A DNA stretch of 35,639 nucleotides from assembly GCA_905236235.1 (NCBI GenBank), contig CAJOPA010000065.1, positions 1 to 35,639 on the forward strand, given 5' to 3'. The notes below the pieces were generated by a model, which worked only from the letters and a program-made list of their open reading frames with translations, searched no databases and was not told where the DNA came from. Of the stretch, positions 22,893 to 31,093 are shown piece by piece. The DNA comes from an uncultured Eubacterium sp. GTDB taxonomy: Bacteria; Bacillota; Clostridia; Lachnospirales; Lachnospiraceae. The position numbers and the translations under genes are program-made. Positions within the stretch are counted from its first letter, which is position 1. Each line of letters opens with the position of its first letter.

Positions 22893-22930
22893 ACCTCTAT
22901 TAGACCATTGTGTATGTCAGGAGGAAAATT

Positions 22931-24463
22931 ATGGTTACGGAACAGTTTTTGATGGTGTTTGCCATTGTGGCTTATCTGATCATGGTGGTATGGGTTGGTT
23001 TATCCTTCTCCAAGAAAAACACCAACTCGGACGATTTTTATCTTGGCGGGCGTAAGCTCGGCCCCTTTGTGACCGCCATGAGTGCGGAAGCGTCGGATAT
23101 GAGCAGCTGGCTTTTAATGGGCCTTCCGGGTGTGGCTTATCTCTCCGGTATCGCGGATGCGGGATGGACGGCGATCGGTCTTGCCATCGGTACGTATCTC
23201 AACTGGCTCATTGTTGCCAAGAGATTGCGCAGATATACGGTAAAAACCAATTCCATCACGGTGCCGGATTTCTTTTCCGCACGTTATCGTGATGAAAAGG
23301 GCATATTAAATGCCATTGCGGCCGTTGTCATCATTATTTTCTTTATTCCTTATACGGCTTCGGGATTCGCAGCTTGCGGAAAGCTTTTCCACAGCCTTTT
23401 CGGTGTAAATTACGTAACGGCGATGATCATCAGTGCCATCGTCATCGTGACCTATACGACGCTGGGTGGTTTTCTTGCCGCCAGCACGACGGACTTTATC
23501 CAGAGTATCATTATGAGTATCGCATTGATCGTGGTATTGTTCTTCGGCATTTCTTCGGCCGGAGGCTGGGGCGCGGTCGTGGAAAACGCACAGTCGCTCG
23601 GCGGTTACCTTTCCATGGTGCAGACCTATGATGCCACCACGGGGACGGCCGCACCCTATACGGGACTGACGATCTGCTCCGTGCTTGCCTGGGGGTTGGG
23701 ATACTTCGGTATGCCCCATATCCTGCTTCGCTTCATGGCGATCGAAAATGAAAAGAAACTGACGCTTTCCCGCCGGGTAGCCTGCATCTGGGTAGTGATC
23801 TCCCTGGTTGTTGGCGTACTGATCGGTGTGGTTGGTCTTGCGGCAAGCAAGGCCGGTGCGATCGAGACACTTGAGGGCTCCGCTTCCGAGACGGTGATCG
23901 TAAAGATCGCGGATCTTTTGAGCCATAACGGCGTGATCCCCGCGATCATTGCGGGACTCATCCTTGCGGGTATCCTGGCTTCCACCATGTCTACGGCGGA
24001 TTCCCAGTTGCTCGCGGCGTCTTCGAGTGTTTCCCATAACATTATCAAGGGCGTATTCAAGAAGGAACTGAATGATAAGCAATCCCTTGTGATTGCAAGA
24101 GTTTCCGTGTTTGTGATCGCGGTGATCGGTATCATTATCGCACTGGATTCGGACAGCAATGTGTTTAAAATTGTGTCCTTTGCATGGGCAGGATTCGGCG
24201 CGGCGTTTGGTCCTGTGATGTTGCTTGCCCTGTTTTGGAAACGTTCCAATAAGTATGGTGCGCTATTCGGCATGATCGCCGGCGGTGCGATGGTATTTAT
24301 CTGGAAGTACGGCGTGGCGAAGCTTGGTGGTGCTTTTGCGATCTATGAGCTTTTGCCGGCCTTTATCGTGGCTCTGATCGTCAATGTGGTTGTGAGTCTT
24401 CTGACAGCAAAGCCGTCAGAGGAGATTGAACAGGAATTTGAAGAAGTAAAAGCCGGTCGTTAG
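22931..24463 (+). CDS. putP: Sodium/proline symporter PutP
   Basis: The 510-residue protein starts at 22931, where AGGAGG lies 7 bp upstream. It belongs to the sodium:solute symporter family and matches PutP closely. Visible features are F-Y-L-G-G-R-K-L-G-P-F-V-T-A-M-S-A-E-A-S-D-M-S (about residues 35-57), including the sodium-site region, then W-L-L-M-G-L-P-G, the T-T-L-G-G-F-L-A-A-S-T-T-D loop, L-R-F-M-A-I, and A-S-T-M-S-T-A-D-S-Q-L-L (about 352-363). About twelve to thirteen membrane helices fit the LeuT-like fold. It imports proline with sodium for nutrition or osmoprotection. No proline catabolic gene is nearby. It forms a single-gene unit bounded by a promoter and the hairpin-rich block downstream. 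Confidence 0.95.
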   Translation: MVTEQFLMVFAIVAYLIMVVWVGLSFSKKNTNSDDFYLGGRKLGPFVTAMSAEASDMSSWLLMGLPGVAYLSGIADAGWTAIGLAIGTYLNWLIVAKRLRRYTVKTNSITVPDFFSARYRDEKGILNAIAAVVIIIFFIPYTASGFAACGKLFHSLFGVNYVTAMIISAIVIVTYTTLGGFLAASTTDFIQSIIMSIALIVVLFFGISSAGGWGAVVENAQSLGGYLSMVQTYDATTGTAAPYTGLTICSVLAWGLGYFGMPHILLRFMAIENEKKLTLSRRVACIWVVISLVVGVLIGVVGLAASKAGAIETLEGSASETVIVKIADLLSHNGVIPAIIAGLILAGILASTMSTADSQLLAASSSVSHNIIKGVFKKELNDKQSLVIARVSVFVIAVIGIIIALDSDSNVFKIVSFAWAGFGAAFGPVMLLALFWKRSNKYGALFGMIAGGAMVFIWKYGVAKLGGAFAIYELLPAFIVALIVNVVVSLLTAKPSEEIEQEFEEVKAGR

Positions 24464-24473
24464 GGTTTGCGTT

Positions 24474-24502
24474 ACACATAGCTGCGCCACACATAGCTGC
24501 GC
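24474..24502. repeat. Tandem 14-mer direct repeat after putP
   Basis: ACACATAGCTGCGC occurs at 24474-24487 and again at 24489-24502, a 15-bp period, 10 bp after the putP stop. It opens a hairpin-rich gene-free block. Confidence 0.85.
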
Positions 24503-24503
24503 T

Positions 24504-24574
24504 CCCGCGGGTTACCTGCTTCACAGGGAGCAGCCTTTTCAAAGGATGCTCCCGTGAGGCGGGTAATCTGCGGG
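24504..24574. repeat. Long imperfect hairpin A
   Basis: The 71-nt stretch is almost wholly self-complementary. CCCGC pairs with GCGGG, GTTACCTGCTTCAC with GTGAGGCGGGTAAT (several G-U pairs), GGGAGCA with TGCTCCC and CCTT with AAGG, leaving a TTCA loop and a few bulges. No T-tract follows. Confidence 0.85.
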
Positions 24575-24576
24575 AA

Positions 24577-24604
24577 GCTTGCGGAGCCCTTGGGCTCCGC
24601 AAGC
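24577..24604. repeat. Perfect 13-bp inverted repeat, hairpin B
   Basis: GCTTGCGGAGCCC and GGGCTCCGCAAGC are exact inverted copies separated by TT. No run of T follows on either strand, so it is not an ordinary terminator. Confidence 0.9.
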
Positions 24605-24634
24605 GCATATGCATCCGTAAGGATGTATATGCGC
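24603..24634. repeat. 14-bp hairpin C with GTAA loop
   Basis: GCGCATATGCATCC and GGATGTATATGCGC pair over 14 bp with one G-U around a GTAA (GNRA-type) tetraloop. It overlaps the base of hairpin B by 2 nt. Confidence 0.85.
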
Positions 24635-24674
24635 GCAGCGTTTAGCATCCGCCGGGATGTATATGCGCGAAGCG
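24611..24674. repeat. Pair of 30-bp direct repeats (34-bp period)
   Basis: The 30-mers at 24611-24640 and 24645-24674 differ at four positions. Each begins GCATCC, holds a GGATGTATATGCGCG core and ends AGCG. The second copy forms its own CATCC/GGATG hairpin, and GCGC-GAA-GCGC at 24665-24675 adds another. The block ends 28 bp before the thioesterase gene. Confidence 0.85.
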
Positions 24675-24702
24675 CACCTATACGACCTTAAGAGGAGAAG
24701 AC

Positions 24703-25098
24703 ATGTTGGAAACCGGTATCAAACATACGCAGGAAATCATCGTCACGGAGGATCTTACCGCAGATAAGATCGGTAGCGGGAAGCTTCCGGTGTATGCCAC
24801 ACCGCAGATGATCGCGCTGGCAGAGAATACTGCGAGCGATAGCGTGGCACCGTACCTTGCCGAGGGCGAGGGTACCGTGGGGACGTTGGTGAACATCCGC
24901 CATGTGTCGGCGACGCCTGTCGGCATGAAGGTGCGATGCGAGACGACGCTTGCGGAGATCGACAGGAAACGCCTGGTGTTTTCCGTGGAGGTGTATGATG
25001 AGGCGGGACTGATCGGCGAAGGTACGCATGAGCGTTTCATTATTCAGAATGAGAAATTCATGGCTAAGACCGAAGCAAAGAAGCAACAGAACGGATAA
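24703..25098 (+). CDS. FlK-like hotdog-fold acyl-CoA thioesterase
   Basis: This 131-residue protein matches the fluoroacetyl-CoA thioesterase (FlK)-like hotdog family. It shows the signature Y-A-T-P-Q-M-I-A-L-A-E-N followed by V-G-T-L-V-N-I-R-H-V-S-A-T-P-V-G-M-K-V. Thr33, Glu41 and His67 have the same spacing (8 and 26 residues) as the catalytic Thr42, Glu50 and His76 of FlK, so a functional thioesterase is likely. The true substrate is unknown; broad family members act on general acyl-CoA or acyl-ACP, and fluoroacetate metabolism is not implied. The start follows an AGAGGAG site. It is 27 bp upstream of sufC on the same strand, so it may share that transcript. The C-terminus is a short charged tail. 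Confidence 0.88.
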   Translation: MLETGIKHTQEIIVTEDLTADKIGSGKLPVYATPQMIALAENTASDSVAPYLAEGEGTVGTLVNIRHVSATPVGMKVRCETTLAEIDRKRLVFSVEVYDEAGLIGEGTHERFIIQNEKFMAKTEAKKQQNG

Positions 25099-25125
25099 GA
25101 TCAAAGTCACAGACGGGAGGCAGCT

Positions 25126-25860
25126 ATGCTGGAATTAAAGAATATATCCTATAGCGTGGAGGAAGACGGTGTCGTAAAGGATATCCTGAAAAATATCAGT
25201 GTCACCATCGATGATAAGTTTGTGGCCATCACGGGCCCGAACGGTGGCGGCAAATCCACACTGGCCAAGATCATCGCAGGTATTCTCACGCCTACGGAGG
25301 GAAGGATCATCCTGGACGGGGAGGATATTACCGACCTTTCCATTACAGAAAGAGCAAAGGGCGGTATCAGTTTTGCTTTTCAGCAGCCGGTGCGTTTCAA
25401 GGGGATCACGGTCAAGGACCTGATCCAGCTGGCGGCGGGACGCAAGATCGACGTATCCACGGCATGCGGATTTTTGTCGGAAGTCGGGCTGTGCGCCAAG
25501 GATTATGTAAACCGAGAAGTCAATGCTTCTCTTTCCGGCGGAGAATTGAAACGTATCGAGATCGCCATGATCATTGCCAGACAGACCAAGCTTTCCGTGT
25601 TTGACGAGCCGGAGGCCGGGATCGATCTTTGGAGTTTCCAGAGTCTGATCCATGTTTTTGAAAATCTGCAGGAAAAAGTCAACGGTTCGATCCTGATCAT
25701 TTCCCATCAGGAGAGGATCTTAAATATTGCGGATAAGATCATGGTGCTTCGGGGCGGTGAAATGATCGCCTACGGTAATAAGGATGCCATTCTGCCGGAG
25801 ATGCTGAATGTGCAGGGAAGCTGTGAAATGCTTACGAAATCCATGGGAGGAGCAGAGTAA
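25126..25860 (+). CDS. sufC: Fe-S cluster assembly ATPase SufC (minimal SUF/SMS type)
   Basis: The 244-residue ABC-type ATPase shows Walker A G-P-N-G-G-G-K-S-T (about residues 38-46), the SufC-like Q-loop region S-F-A-F-Q-Q-P-V-R-F-K-G, the signature S-L-S-G-G-E-L-K-R, and Walker B with the SufC-specific F-D-E-P-E-A-G-I-D-L-W. The L-W-S-F variant differs from the L-D-V/I-D form of transporter ATPases. It has no membrane partner. With the SufB-like protein encoded next (overlapping by 1 bp) it should form the scaffold that builds Fe-S clusters in the cytosol. No SufD, SufS, SufU or SufE is present nearby, which matches the two-component SMS (SmsCB) layout described for ancient SUF systems. Confidence 0.92.
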   Translation: MLELKNISYSVEEDGVVKDILKNISVTIDDKFVAITGPNGGGKSTLAKIIAGILTPTEGRIILDGEDITDLSITERAKGGISFAFQQPVRFKGITVKDLIQLAAGRKIDVSTACGFLSEVGLCAKDYVNREVNASLSGGELKRIEIAMIIARQTKLSVFDEPEAGIDLWSFQSLIHVFENLQEKVNGSILIISHQERILNIADKIMVLRGGEMIAYGNKDAILPEMLNVQGSCEMLTKSMGGAE

Positions 25861-26777
25861 TGGACGCGATTCAAAAGAGGCTTCTTGAGGAAGTATCGGG
25901 ACTGCATGAAATGCCGGAAGGCGCTTACAATATCCGTGCAAACGGGCAAAAGATCGCCAGGAATACCACGGCCAATATCGATATCGTGACCAAGGAAGAC
26001 AAGGATGGCATCGATATCATCATTCGCCCGGGGACCAAGAAGGAAAGTGTCCATATCCCGGTCCTTTTGAGTGAGACGGGGCTCAAGGATATGGTGTATA
26101 ACGATTTTTATGTCGGAGAGGATTCGGACGTGACCATTATTGCCGGTTGCGGTATTCACAACTGCGGAGATCAGGATTCTGCTCATGACGGTATCCATAC
26201 GTTTCACGTCGGTAAAAATGCACGCCTGAAATATGTGGAAAAGCATTACGGCGACGGTGACGGCAACGGTCAGAATATCATGAATCCCACGACCATCATC
26301 GAGATCGATGAGGGCGGTACCATGGAGATGGAGAGCGTGCAGATCAAGGGCGTGGATTCGACCAACCGCGTGACCAAGGGTACCCTTGCGGCCGGCGCGA
26401 CACTGATCATCCAGGAAAAGATCATGACGCACGGCAAGCAGTTTGCCGAGACGCATTTTGATGTGGATCTTAATGGGAACGGATGCAGTACCAATGTGGT
26501 ATCACGTTCCGTGGCAAGGGATGAGAGCCGACAGATGTTTTATTCCAATATCAACGGCAATGCGGCCTGCAGCGGACATTCGGAATGCGACGCCATCATC
26601 ATGGATCGGGGTGTTGTGGGCGCCCTTCCGGGTTTGACGGCCAATCATATTGACGCCAGTCTGATCCATGAAGCTGCCATCGGCAAGATCGCGGGCGAGC
26701 AGCTCATCAAGTTGATGACGCTGGGCCTGACGGAGGAAGAGGCCGAGGAGCAGATCATCAACGGGTTTATTAAATAA
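25860..26777 (+). CDS. sufB: Fe-S cluster assembly scaffold SufB-like protein (SmsB type)
   Basis: This 305-residue protein is shorter than canonical SufB (about 480-495) or SufD (about 420), as expected for the single-scaffold SMS form. Residues 130-250 are a beta-helix-like region with alternating hydrophobics. Conserved SufB/D features are A-C-S-G-H-S-E-C-D (candidate cluster or sulfur-relay Cys, about 239-247), I-H-E-A-A-I-G-K-I (about 270-278, the H-E pair near the SufB cluster site) and the terminal L-T-E-E-E-A-E-E-Q-I-I-N-G-F. An additional C-G-I-H-N-C lies near 96-101. Its ATG shares the final A of the sufC stop codon, so the proteins are coupled. A homodimer on SufC is the likely form (inference). 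Confidence 0.9.
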   Translation: MDAIQKRLLEEVSGLHEMPEGAYNIRANGQKIARNTTANIDIVTKEDKDGIDIIIRPGTKKESVHIPVLLSETGLKDMVYNDFYVGEDSDVTIIAGCGIHNCGDQDSAHDGIHTFHVGKNARLKYVEKHYGDGDGNGQNIMNPTTIIEIDEGGTMEMESVQIKGVDSTNRVTKGTLAAGATLIIQEKIMTHGKQFAETHFDVDLNGNGCSTNVVSRSVARDESRQMFYSNINGNAACSGHSECDAIIMDRGVVGALPGLTANHIDASLIHEAAIGKIAGEQLIKLMTLGLTEEEAEEQIINGFIK

Positions 26778-26792
26778 ATTAGGAAAAGGACC

Positions 26793-28358
26793 ATGGAAAA
26801 TATAAAAAAGCTTATCGCAAAAATCTATTTGATCGCTGCGTTCATTTTGATCCCCTTGTATTATGAGGATGGATATTTTAATACCCTGGCGGCAAAAGCA
26901 AGGTGCTTTCTGTTTGTCGTATCCTTTGCCATGGCGGCGGCGTTGGTGATCTGGATCGTGGAAAAATGCACGGTGCGTCCGCTTAGATTCGATCCGTTGG
27001 GGTATGTAAAAACGTTTAACTTACAGGACTGGGCGGTCCTTGTTTTCGGATGCACAGCGCTGCTTTCGGCATCGCTTAGTGATTACGGTGCGGCGGCATT
27101 TACCGGGGCAAACGGCTGGAGGATCGGCGCGATCTTGATCGCCTTTCTGATGCTCGCTTATTTTTACGTGTCCCGACATATTTCTTTTATCAAATACATC
27201 TGGGTGGCGCTGTTCGGTACGGCGGACGTCTTGTATCTTCTGGGATTTTTAAACGGATTAAATATCGATCCCCTTTCCCTGCATACCCAGCTTACGGAGT
27301 CTGAGCATTATGAGTATATTGCCACCTATGGCAATGTGAACAGTTACTCCGGATACCTTGCCTTAACGATTCCGGTTTTGGCAATGCTTTTTGTATGCGC
27401 GCGTTCGAAACGTCTGAAATATTTTTACGGCGTTTCCCTTGTGCTGGCTTATACCAATCTTTATATGGCAAACAGTGACGGGGCGATCCTGGGCATGGGA
27501 TTTGGACTTTTGTTTATGATCTACTATTGTTTAAAGGATATCCGTCGCTATCGCGGATTGTTTGCCCAGGGGATCTTTTTCCTGGCGGCTTCCGTGATCG
27601 TAAAGATCGGCGCTTTCTTTAAGGGGGATGATATGATCAGTTTTTTGGGCATTCCCAAGATGCTTATGAATTATCATCTCTATATCGTGATCGGTGGGGT
27701 CTGCCTGCTGATCTATGCCCTGATCCCCCGCTTGACGGCAAAGCTTGCGGAAAAGGAAACTACCGAGAAATTCACGAAGGTAATCAGTCTGATCTTTATG
27801 GCGATCGCCATTGCGGCCATCGTGCTGCTTGTGGGCTACAATATCTCTATTTTTGACGGCAAATGGGGAACGAAGCGCGGATGGATCTGGACCTTTGCGC
27901 TGGAAATGTATGCGGGAAGCGGCCTGAAAAATATCCTGATCGGCGTGGGCCCGGATTGCTTCGGCGTGCCGTTTATGAACATCTATGGCGAGTTTATCAT
28001 GGAGCATTGGGGCAAGCGCGTGGCCAATGCGCATAACGAATACATCCAGTATCTGATCACCACGGGCGCCATCGGCGCGCTGTCGTATCTGATGCTGTAT
28101 ATTTCTTCCTTCCGGGAGTACATACGCAAGAAGGATTGGTTTGATGAAAAGGCGGCGATCTTTTTCGGCATCATGGGGTATGCCGGACAGGCCGTGGTCA
28201 ACAATCCGCAGGCTTGTAATTTGTGTATTTTCTTTATCTATCTGGCACTTTTGCGTGGCATGAAGGAACCTACGCCGCAGGAAAGAGGAGAGGTTGCTTC
28301 CGGGAAAGCTGTAACCGGGGGAAAAGGAAGTAAAGGGAAAAAGGGAAAGAAACGATGA
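26793..28358 (+). CDS. O-antigen ligase-like polytopic membrane protein (Wzy/WaaL type)
   Basis: The 521-residue protein has about twelve membrane helices and a lysine/glycine-rich cytoplasmic tail (K-G-S-K-G-K-K-G-K-K-R). The C-terminal part carries the Wzy_C-like pattern: R-G-W-I-W-T-F-A-L-E-M near residue 365, then G-V-G-P-D-C-F-G, A-N-A-H-N-E-Y-I-Q-Y-L-I-T-T-G near 410-425 and Y-L-M-L-Y. Wzy/WaaL-like proteins polymerise or transfer lipid-linked glycans outside the membrane. No glycosyltransferase or flippase gene is close by, so the glycan is unknown. The AGGAAAAGG site lies just upstream. Its stop overlaps the lgt start (ATGA), so it is coupled to lgt. Confidence 0.85.
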   Translation: MENIKKLIAKIYLIAAFILIPLYYEDGYFNTLAAKARCFLFVVSFAMAAALVIWIVEKCTVRPLRFDPLGYVKTFNLQDWAVLVFGCTALLSASLSDYGAAAFTGANGWRIGAILIAFLMLAYFYVSRHISFIKYIWVALFGTADVLYLLGFLNGLNIDPLSLHTQLTESEHYEYIATYGNVNSYSGYLALTIPVLAMLFVCARSKRLKYFYGVSLVLAYTNLYMANSDGAILGMGFGLLFMIYYCLKDIRRYRGLFAQGIFFLAASVIVKIGAFFKGDDMISFLGIPKMLMNYHLYIVIGGVCLLIYALIPRLTAKLAEKETTEKFTKVISLIFMAIAIAAIVLLVGYNISIFDGKWGTKRGWIWTFALEMYAGSGLKNILIGVGPDCFGVPFMNIYGEFIMEHWGKRVANAHNEYIQYLITTGAIGALSYLMLYISSFREYIRKKDWFDEKAAIFFGIMGYAGQAVVNNPQACNLCIFFIYLALLRGMKEPTPQERGEVASGKAVTGGKGSKGKKGKKR

Positions 28359-29119
28359 AAAATGATTTGTTTTCCATAGGGCCCATTACCGTACACGGAT
28401 ACGGACTCATGATCGCCATCGGGATCATTGCCGCCTATCTGGTGGCGCTTTTTCGCGCGAGAAAGCGCGGTTTAAACGAAGACGTGGTGCTGGATCTGGT
28501 GTTTTATTGCGCCGGCTTCGGATTCCTCGGATCCAAGATCCTGTACTTTTTGACCCGCTTGGGAGATTTTATCAAAAACCCGGAGATGGGGATCTCGCTT
28601 GCCAGTGGCTGGGTGGTCATCGGCGGCATCATCGGCGGCATCTTTGGCGGATGGCTTTGCACCAGGATCAAGAAGGTCTCCTTTTTGGAATACTTTGATC
28701 TGGTTCTTCCCGCGGTTGCTCTGGCACAGGCCTTTGGCCGGATCGGCTGTCTTTTGGCGGGATGCTGCTACGGAGAAGAGACGACGAGTGCGCTTCACAT
28801 CATGTTTACGCAGTCGCAGTTTGCACCCAATAACGTATGGCTCGTGCCGACGCAGATCTATTCTTCCCTGCTGGACTTTGCATTGTTCGTGGTGCTTTCC
28901 GTGATCTACAGTCGCCGCAAAGAGGACGAAGCGGGCCTTGTGGGCGGATGCTATCTGGTGCTTTACAGTATCGGGCGCTTTATTTTGGAATTTTACAGAG
29001 GAGACCTGGTGCGCGGCAGTATCGGCGTGCTCTCCACGTCTCAGTTTTTATCGATCTTTACGGCGCTTGCCGGCGGGATCGTTATTGTGATGGTCAAGAA
29101 AAAAAGGAAGGTGGCATAG
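28355..29119 (+). CDS. lgt: Prolipoprotein diacylglyceryl transferase (Lgt)
   Basis: Lgt transfers diacylglycerol from phosphatidylglycerol to the lipobox cysteine of prolipoproteins such as the TrpX-type protein of this window. The 254-residue protein has about seven membrane helices and the H-G-Y-G-L-M-I-A motif near residues 14-21. The family signature appears as G-R-I-G-C-L-L-A-G-C-C-Y-G (about 128-140), the Cys-rich clostridial version of G-R-I-G-N-F-x-N. The C-terminal R-F-I-L-E-F-Y-R-G-D (about 209-218) is conserved. It overlaps the O-antigen-ligase-like gene by 4 bp (ATGA) and lies 3 bp upstream of the ABC-F gene. Confidence 0.95.
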   Translation: MKNDLFSIGPITVHGYGLMIAIGIIAAYLVALFRARKRGLNEDVVLDLVFYCAGFGFLGSKILYFLTRLGDFIKNPEMGISLASGWVVIGGIIGGIFGGWLCTRIKKVSFLEYFDLVLPAVALAQAFGRIGCLLAGCCYGEETTSALHIMFTQSQFAPNNVWLVPTQIYSSLLDFALFVVLSVIYSRRKEDEAGLVGGCYLVLYSIGRFILEFYRGDLVRGSIGVLSTSQFLSIFTALAGGIVIVMVKKKRKVA

Positions 29120-29122
29120 CGC

Positions 29123-31093
29123 ATGATCCTGTCCTGTAGGAATGTCGGCAAATCATTTGGCGCGGAGGAAATCCTTACGGGGGTTTCTTTTCATATTGAG
29201 GAAAACGAAAAAGTTGCCGTGGTGGGAGATAACGGTGCCGGCAAGACGACGTTATTGCGCCTGCTTACCGGTGAGTTGACGCCGGATGCGGGCGAGGTCA
29301 CGGTATCGGGCGGTGCCACGATCGGGATCTTAAAGCAGAATGCGGACGAGGACAGCCACCGAAGCGTGCATGAAGAAGTCCTGTATGCGCGGGAGGATCT
29401 TTTGAAAATGGAGGAAGATCTCCGGCGGATGGAGGAAGAGATGCAGGGGCTTTCCGCGGAAAATCTCGAGAAACACATGGATGCCTACCACAGGCTATCG
29501 GATGTGTTTGCCGCCAAGGGCGGTCTGGTTTTTCGCAGTGAGGCCGTGGGTGTTTTAAAGGGGCTCGGATTTCGCGAGGAGGAATTTGACCGACCCATGC
29601 GGGAGCTTTCCGGAGGAGAAAAAACTCGCGTATGCCTGGCCAGACTTCTGGTGGCGGACATTCGCATTCTTTTGTTGGATGAGCCCACGAACCACCTGGA
29701 CGTGGAGGCGTTAAGCTGGCTTGAAAACTTTTTGCAGTCTTACGAAGGCACCGTGGTGCTCGTCTCCCATGACCGGTATTTTATGGATAAGGTAGCCACC
29801 AAGGTGGTTGAGATCGCACACCATGAGGCGCAGGTGTATTTTGGCAATTATTCCCATTACATCAAGGAAAAGGCCCTGCGTCGCGAAAGCGAGGAGCGCG
29901 CCTATGAAAACGAACGGCGGCGCATGAAGCATGAAGAGGAAGTCATTGCCAAATTAAAATCCTTTAACCGTGAAAAATCCGTAAAGCGTGCGGAGAGCAG
30001 GGAAAAGATGCTGGATCGCATGAAGGAAAACGCACTCTCCCGGCCCGAGGAAGAGGAAAACCGCATGCATTTGACCATTACGCCCCACACGGAAAGCGGC
30101 AAGGACGTACTGACGGTTACGGACGCGGCCAAGGCCTTCGGTGAAAAAACGTTGTTTGACGGGATCTCTTTTGAGATCAAGCGGGGTGAGAGGGTTGCCC
30201 TCGTGGGCGCCAACGGCGTGGGCAAGACCACGCTTTTAAAAATGATCTGCGGCCTGACCGAAGGGGATGGCGGACAGATCGTCCCCGGGGCCAATGTTTT
30301 TGTGGGATATTACGATCAGGAGCATCGGCAGCTAAACGAGGACAATACGCTTTTTGACGAGATCGGGGAAGCCTACCCCCGCCTGACGCAGACGCAGATC
30401 CGCAATCACCTGGCAGCGTTTTTGTTTAAGGAAGAGGATGTATTTAAAAAGGTGGCCAATCTCTCCGGCGGGGAGAAGGGACGGCTGGCCTTGGCAAAGC
30501 TCATGCTCTCGAATGCCAATTTTCTGATCCTCGATGAGCCTACGAACCATCTGGATATCGTCTCCAAGGAGATCTTGGAGGAGGCGCTCGGGCATTATAC
30601 GGGGACTGTTTTTTACGTTTCCCATGACCGGTATTTTATCAACCGCACCGCGACCCGCGTACTGGAGCTGACTGCGGACGGACTGACCTCCTACCTGGGC
30701 AATTATGACGATTACCGGGAGAAAAAAGAGCAGCTTATGGCGGCGGGGCTTATCAAAGAGACCGGTGCAAAAACACAGGAATCCGCGGGGCAAAATGCCG
30801 CAGGTCAAAATGCCGCGGAAACGCCGGCACCGGGCAAGAGTGCGGGCGCGGTAGACTGGCAGGAGCAGAAGAGACAGGGAGCACAGAAGAGAAAGATCGA
30901 GAACGATATCCGGCGCACGGAGGAAGAGATCGAGAGGCTTGAAAAGGAGCTGGAGGAGCAAAATCAAAAGCTCGAAGATCCGGCGATCGCCACGAATTCC
31001 GTAAAACTCCAGGAAGTGACCGGAAAGATCGGGGAGCTCGAGGCGGCTTTGCAAAAGGCGTATGACAAGTGGGAGGAGTTGTCGCTTCTATGA
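29123..31093 (+). CDS. ABC-F family ATPase (two ABC domains)
   Basis: This 656-residue soluble protein has two ABC domains and no membrane segment, typical of ABC-F translation factors. Domain 1 has G-D-N-G-A-G-K-T-T (about residues 36-44), L-S-G-G-E-K-T-R and L-L-L-D-E-P-T-N-H-L-D. Domain 2 has G-A-N-G-V-G-K-T-T (about 358-366), L-S-G-G-E-K-G-R and L-I-L-D-E-P-T-N-H-L-D. The inter-domain linker (about 240-320) is charged and helical, the P-site tRNA interaction motif region. The C-terminus (about 590-656) is a coiled coil like that of Uup/YdiF types, preceded by an Ala/Gly/Gln-rich linker. It probably acts on the ribosome, but housekeeping and antibiotic-protection members cannot be told apart. 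Its stop overlaps the glycerate kinase start. Confidence 0.93.
   Translation: MILSCRNVGKSFGAEEILTGVSFHIEENEKVAVVGDNGAGKTTLLRLLTGELTPDAGEVTVSGGATIGILKQNADEDSHRSVHEEVLYAREDLLKMEEDLRRMEEEMQGLSAENLEKHMDAYHRLSDVFAAKGGLVFRSEAVGVLKGLGFREEEFDRPMRELSGGEKTRVCLARLLVADIRILLLDEPTNHLDVEALSWLENFLQSYEGTVVLVSHDRYFMDKVATKVVEIAHHEAQVYFGNYSHYIKEKALRRESEERAYENERRRMKHEEEVIAKLKSFNREKSVKRAESREKMLDRMKENALSRPEEEENRMHLTITPHTESGKDVLTVTDAAKAFGEKTLFDGISFEIKRGERVALVGANGVGKTTLLKMICGLTEGDGGQIVPGANVFVGYYDQEHRQLNEDNTLFDEIGEAYPRLTQTQIRNHLAAFLFKEEDVFKKVANLSGGEKGRLALAKLMLSNANFLILDEPTNHLDIVSKEILEEALGHYTGTVFYVSHDRYFINRTATRVLELTADGLTSYLGNYDDYREKKEQLMAAGLIKETGAKTQESAGQNAAGQNAAETPAPGKSAGAVDWQEQKRQGAQKRKIENDIRRTEEEIERLEKELEEQNQKLEDPAIATNSVKLQEVTGKIGELEAALQKAYDKWEELSLL

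Noticed and set aside
24611..24674. Pair of 30-bp repeats as a degenerate CRISPR remnant
   Set aside because: There are only two copies, 4 bp apart, with no spacer-sized gap and no cas gene in the window.
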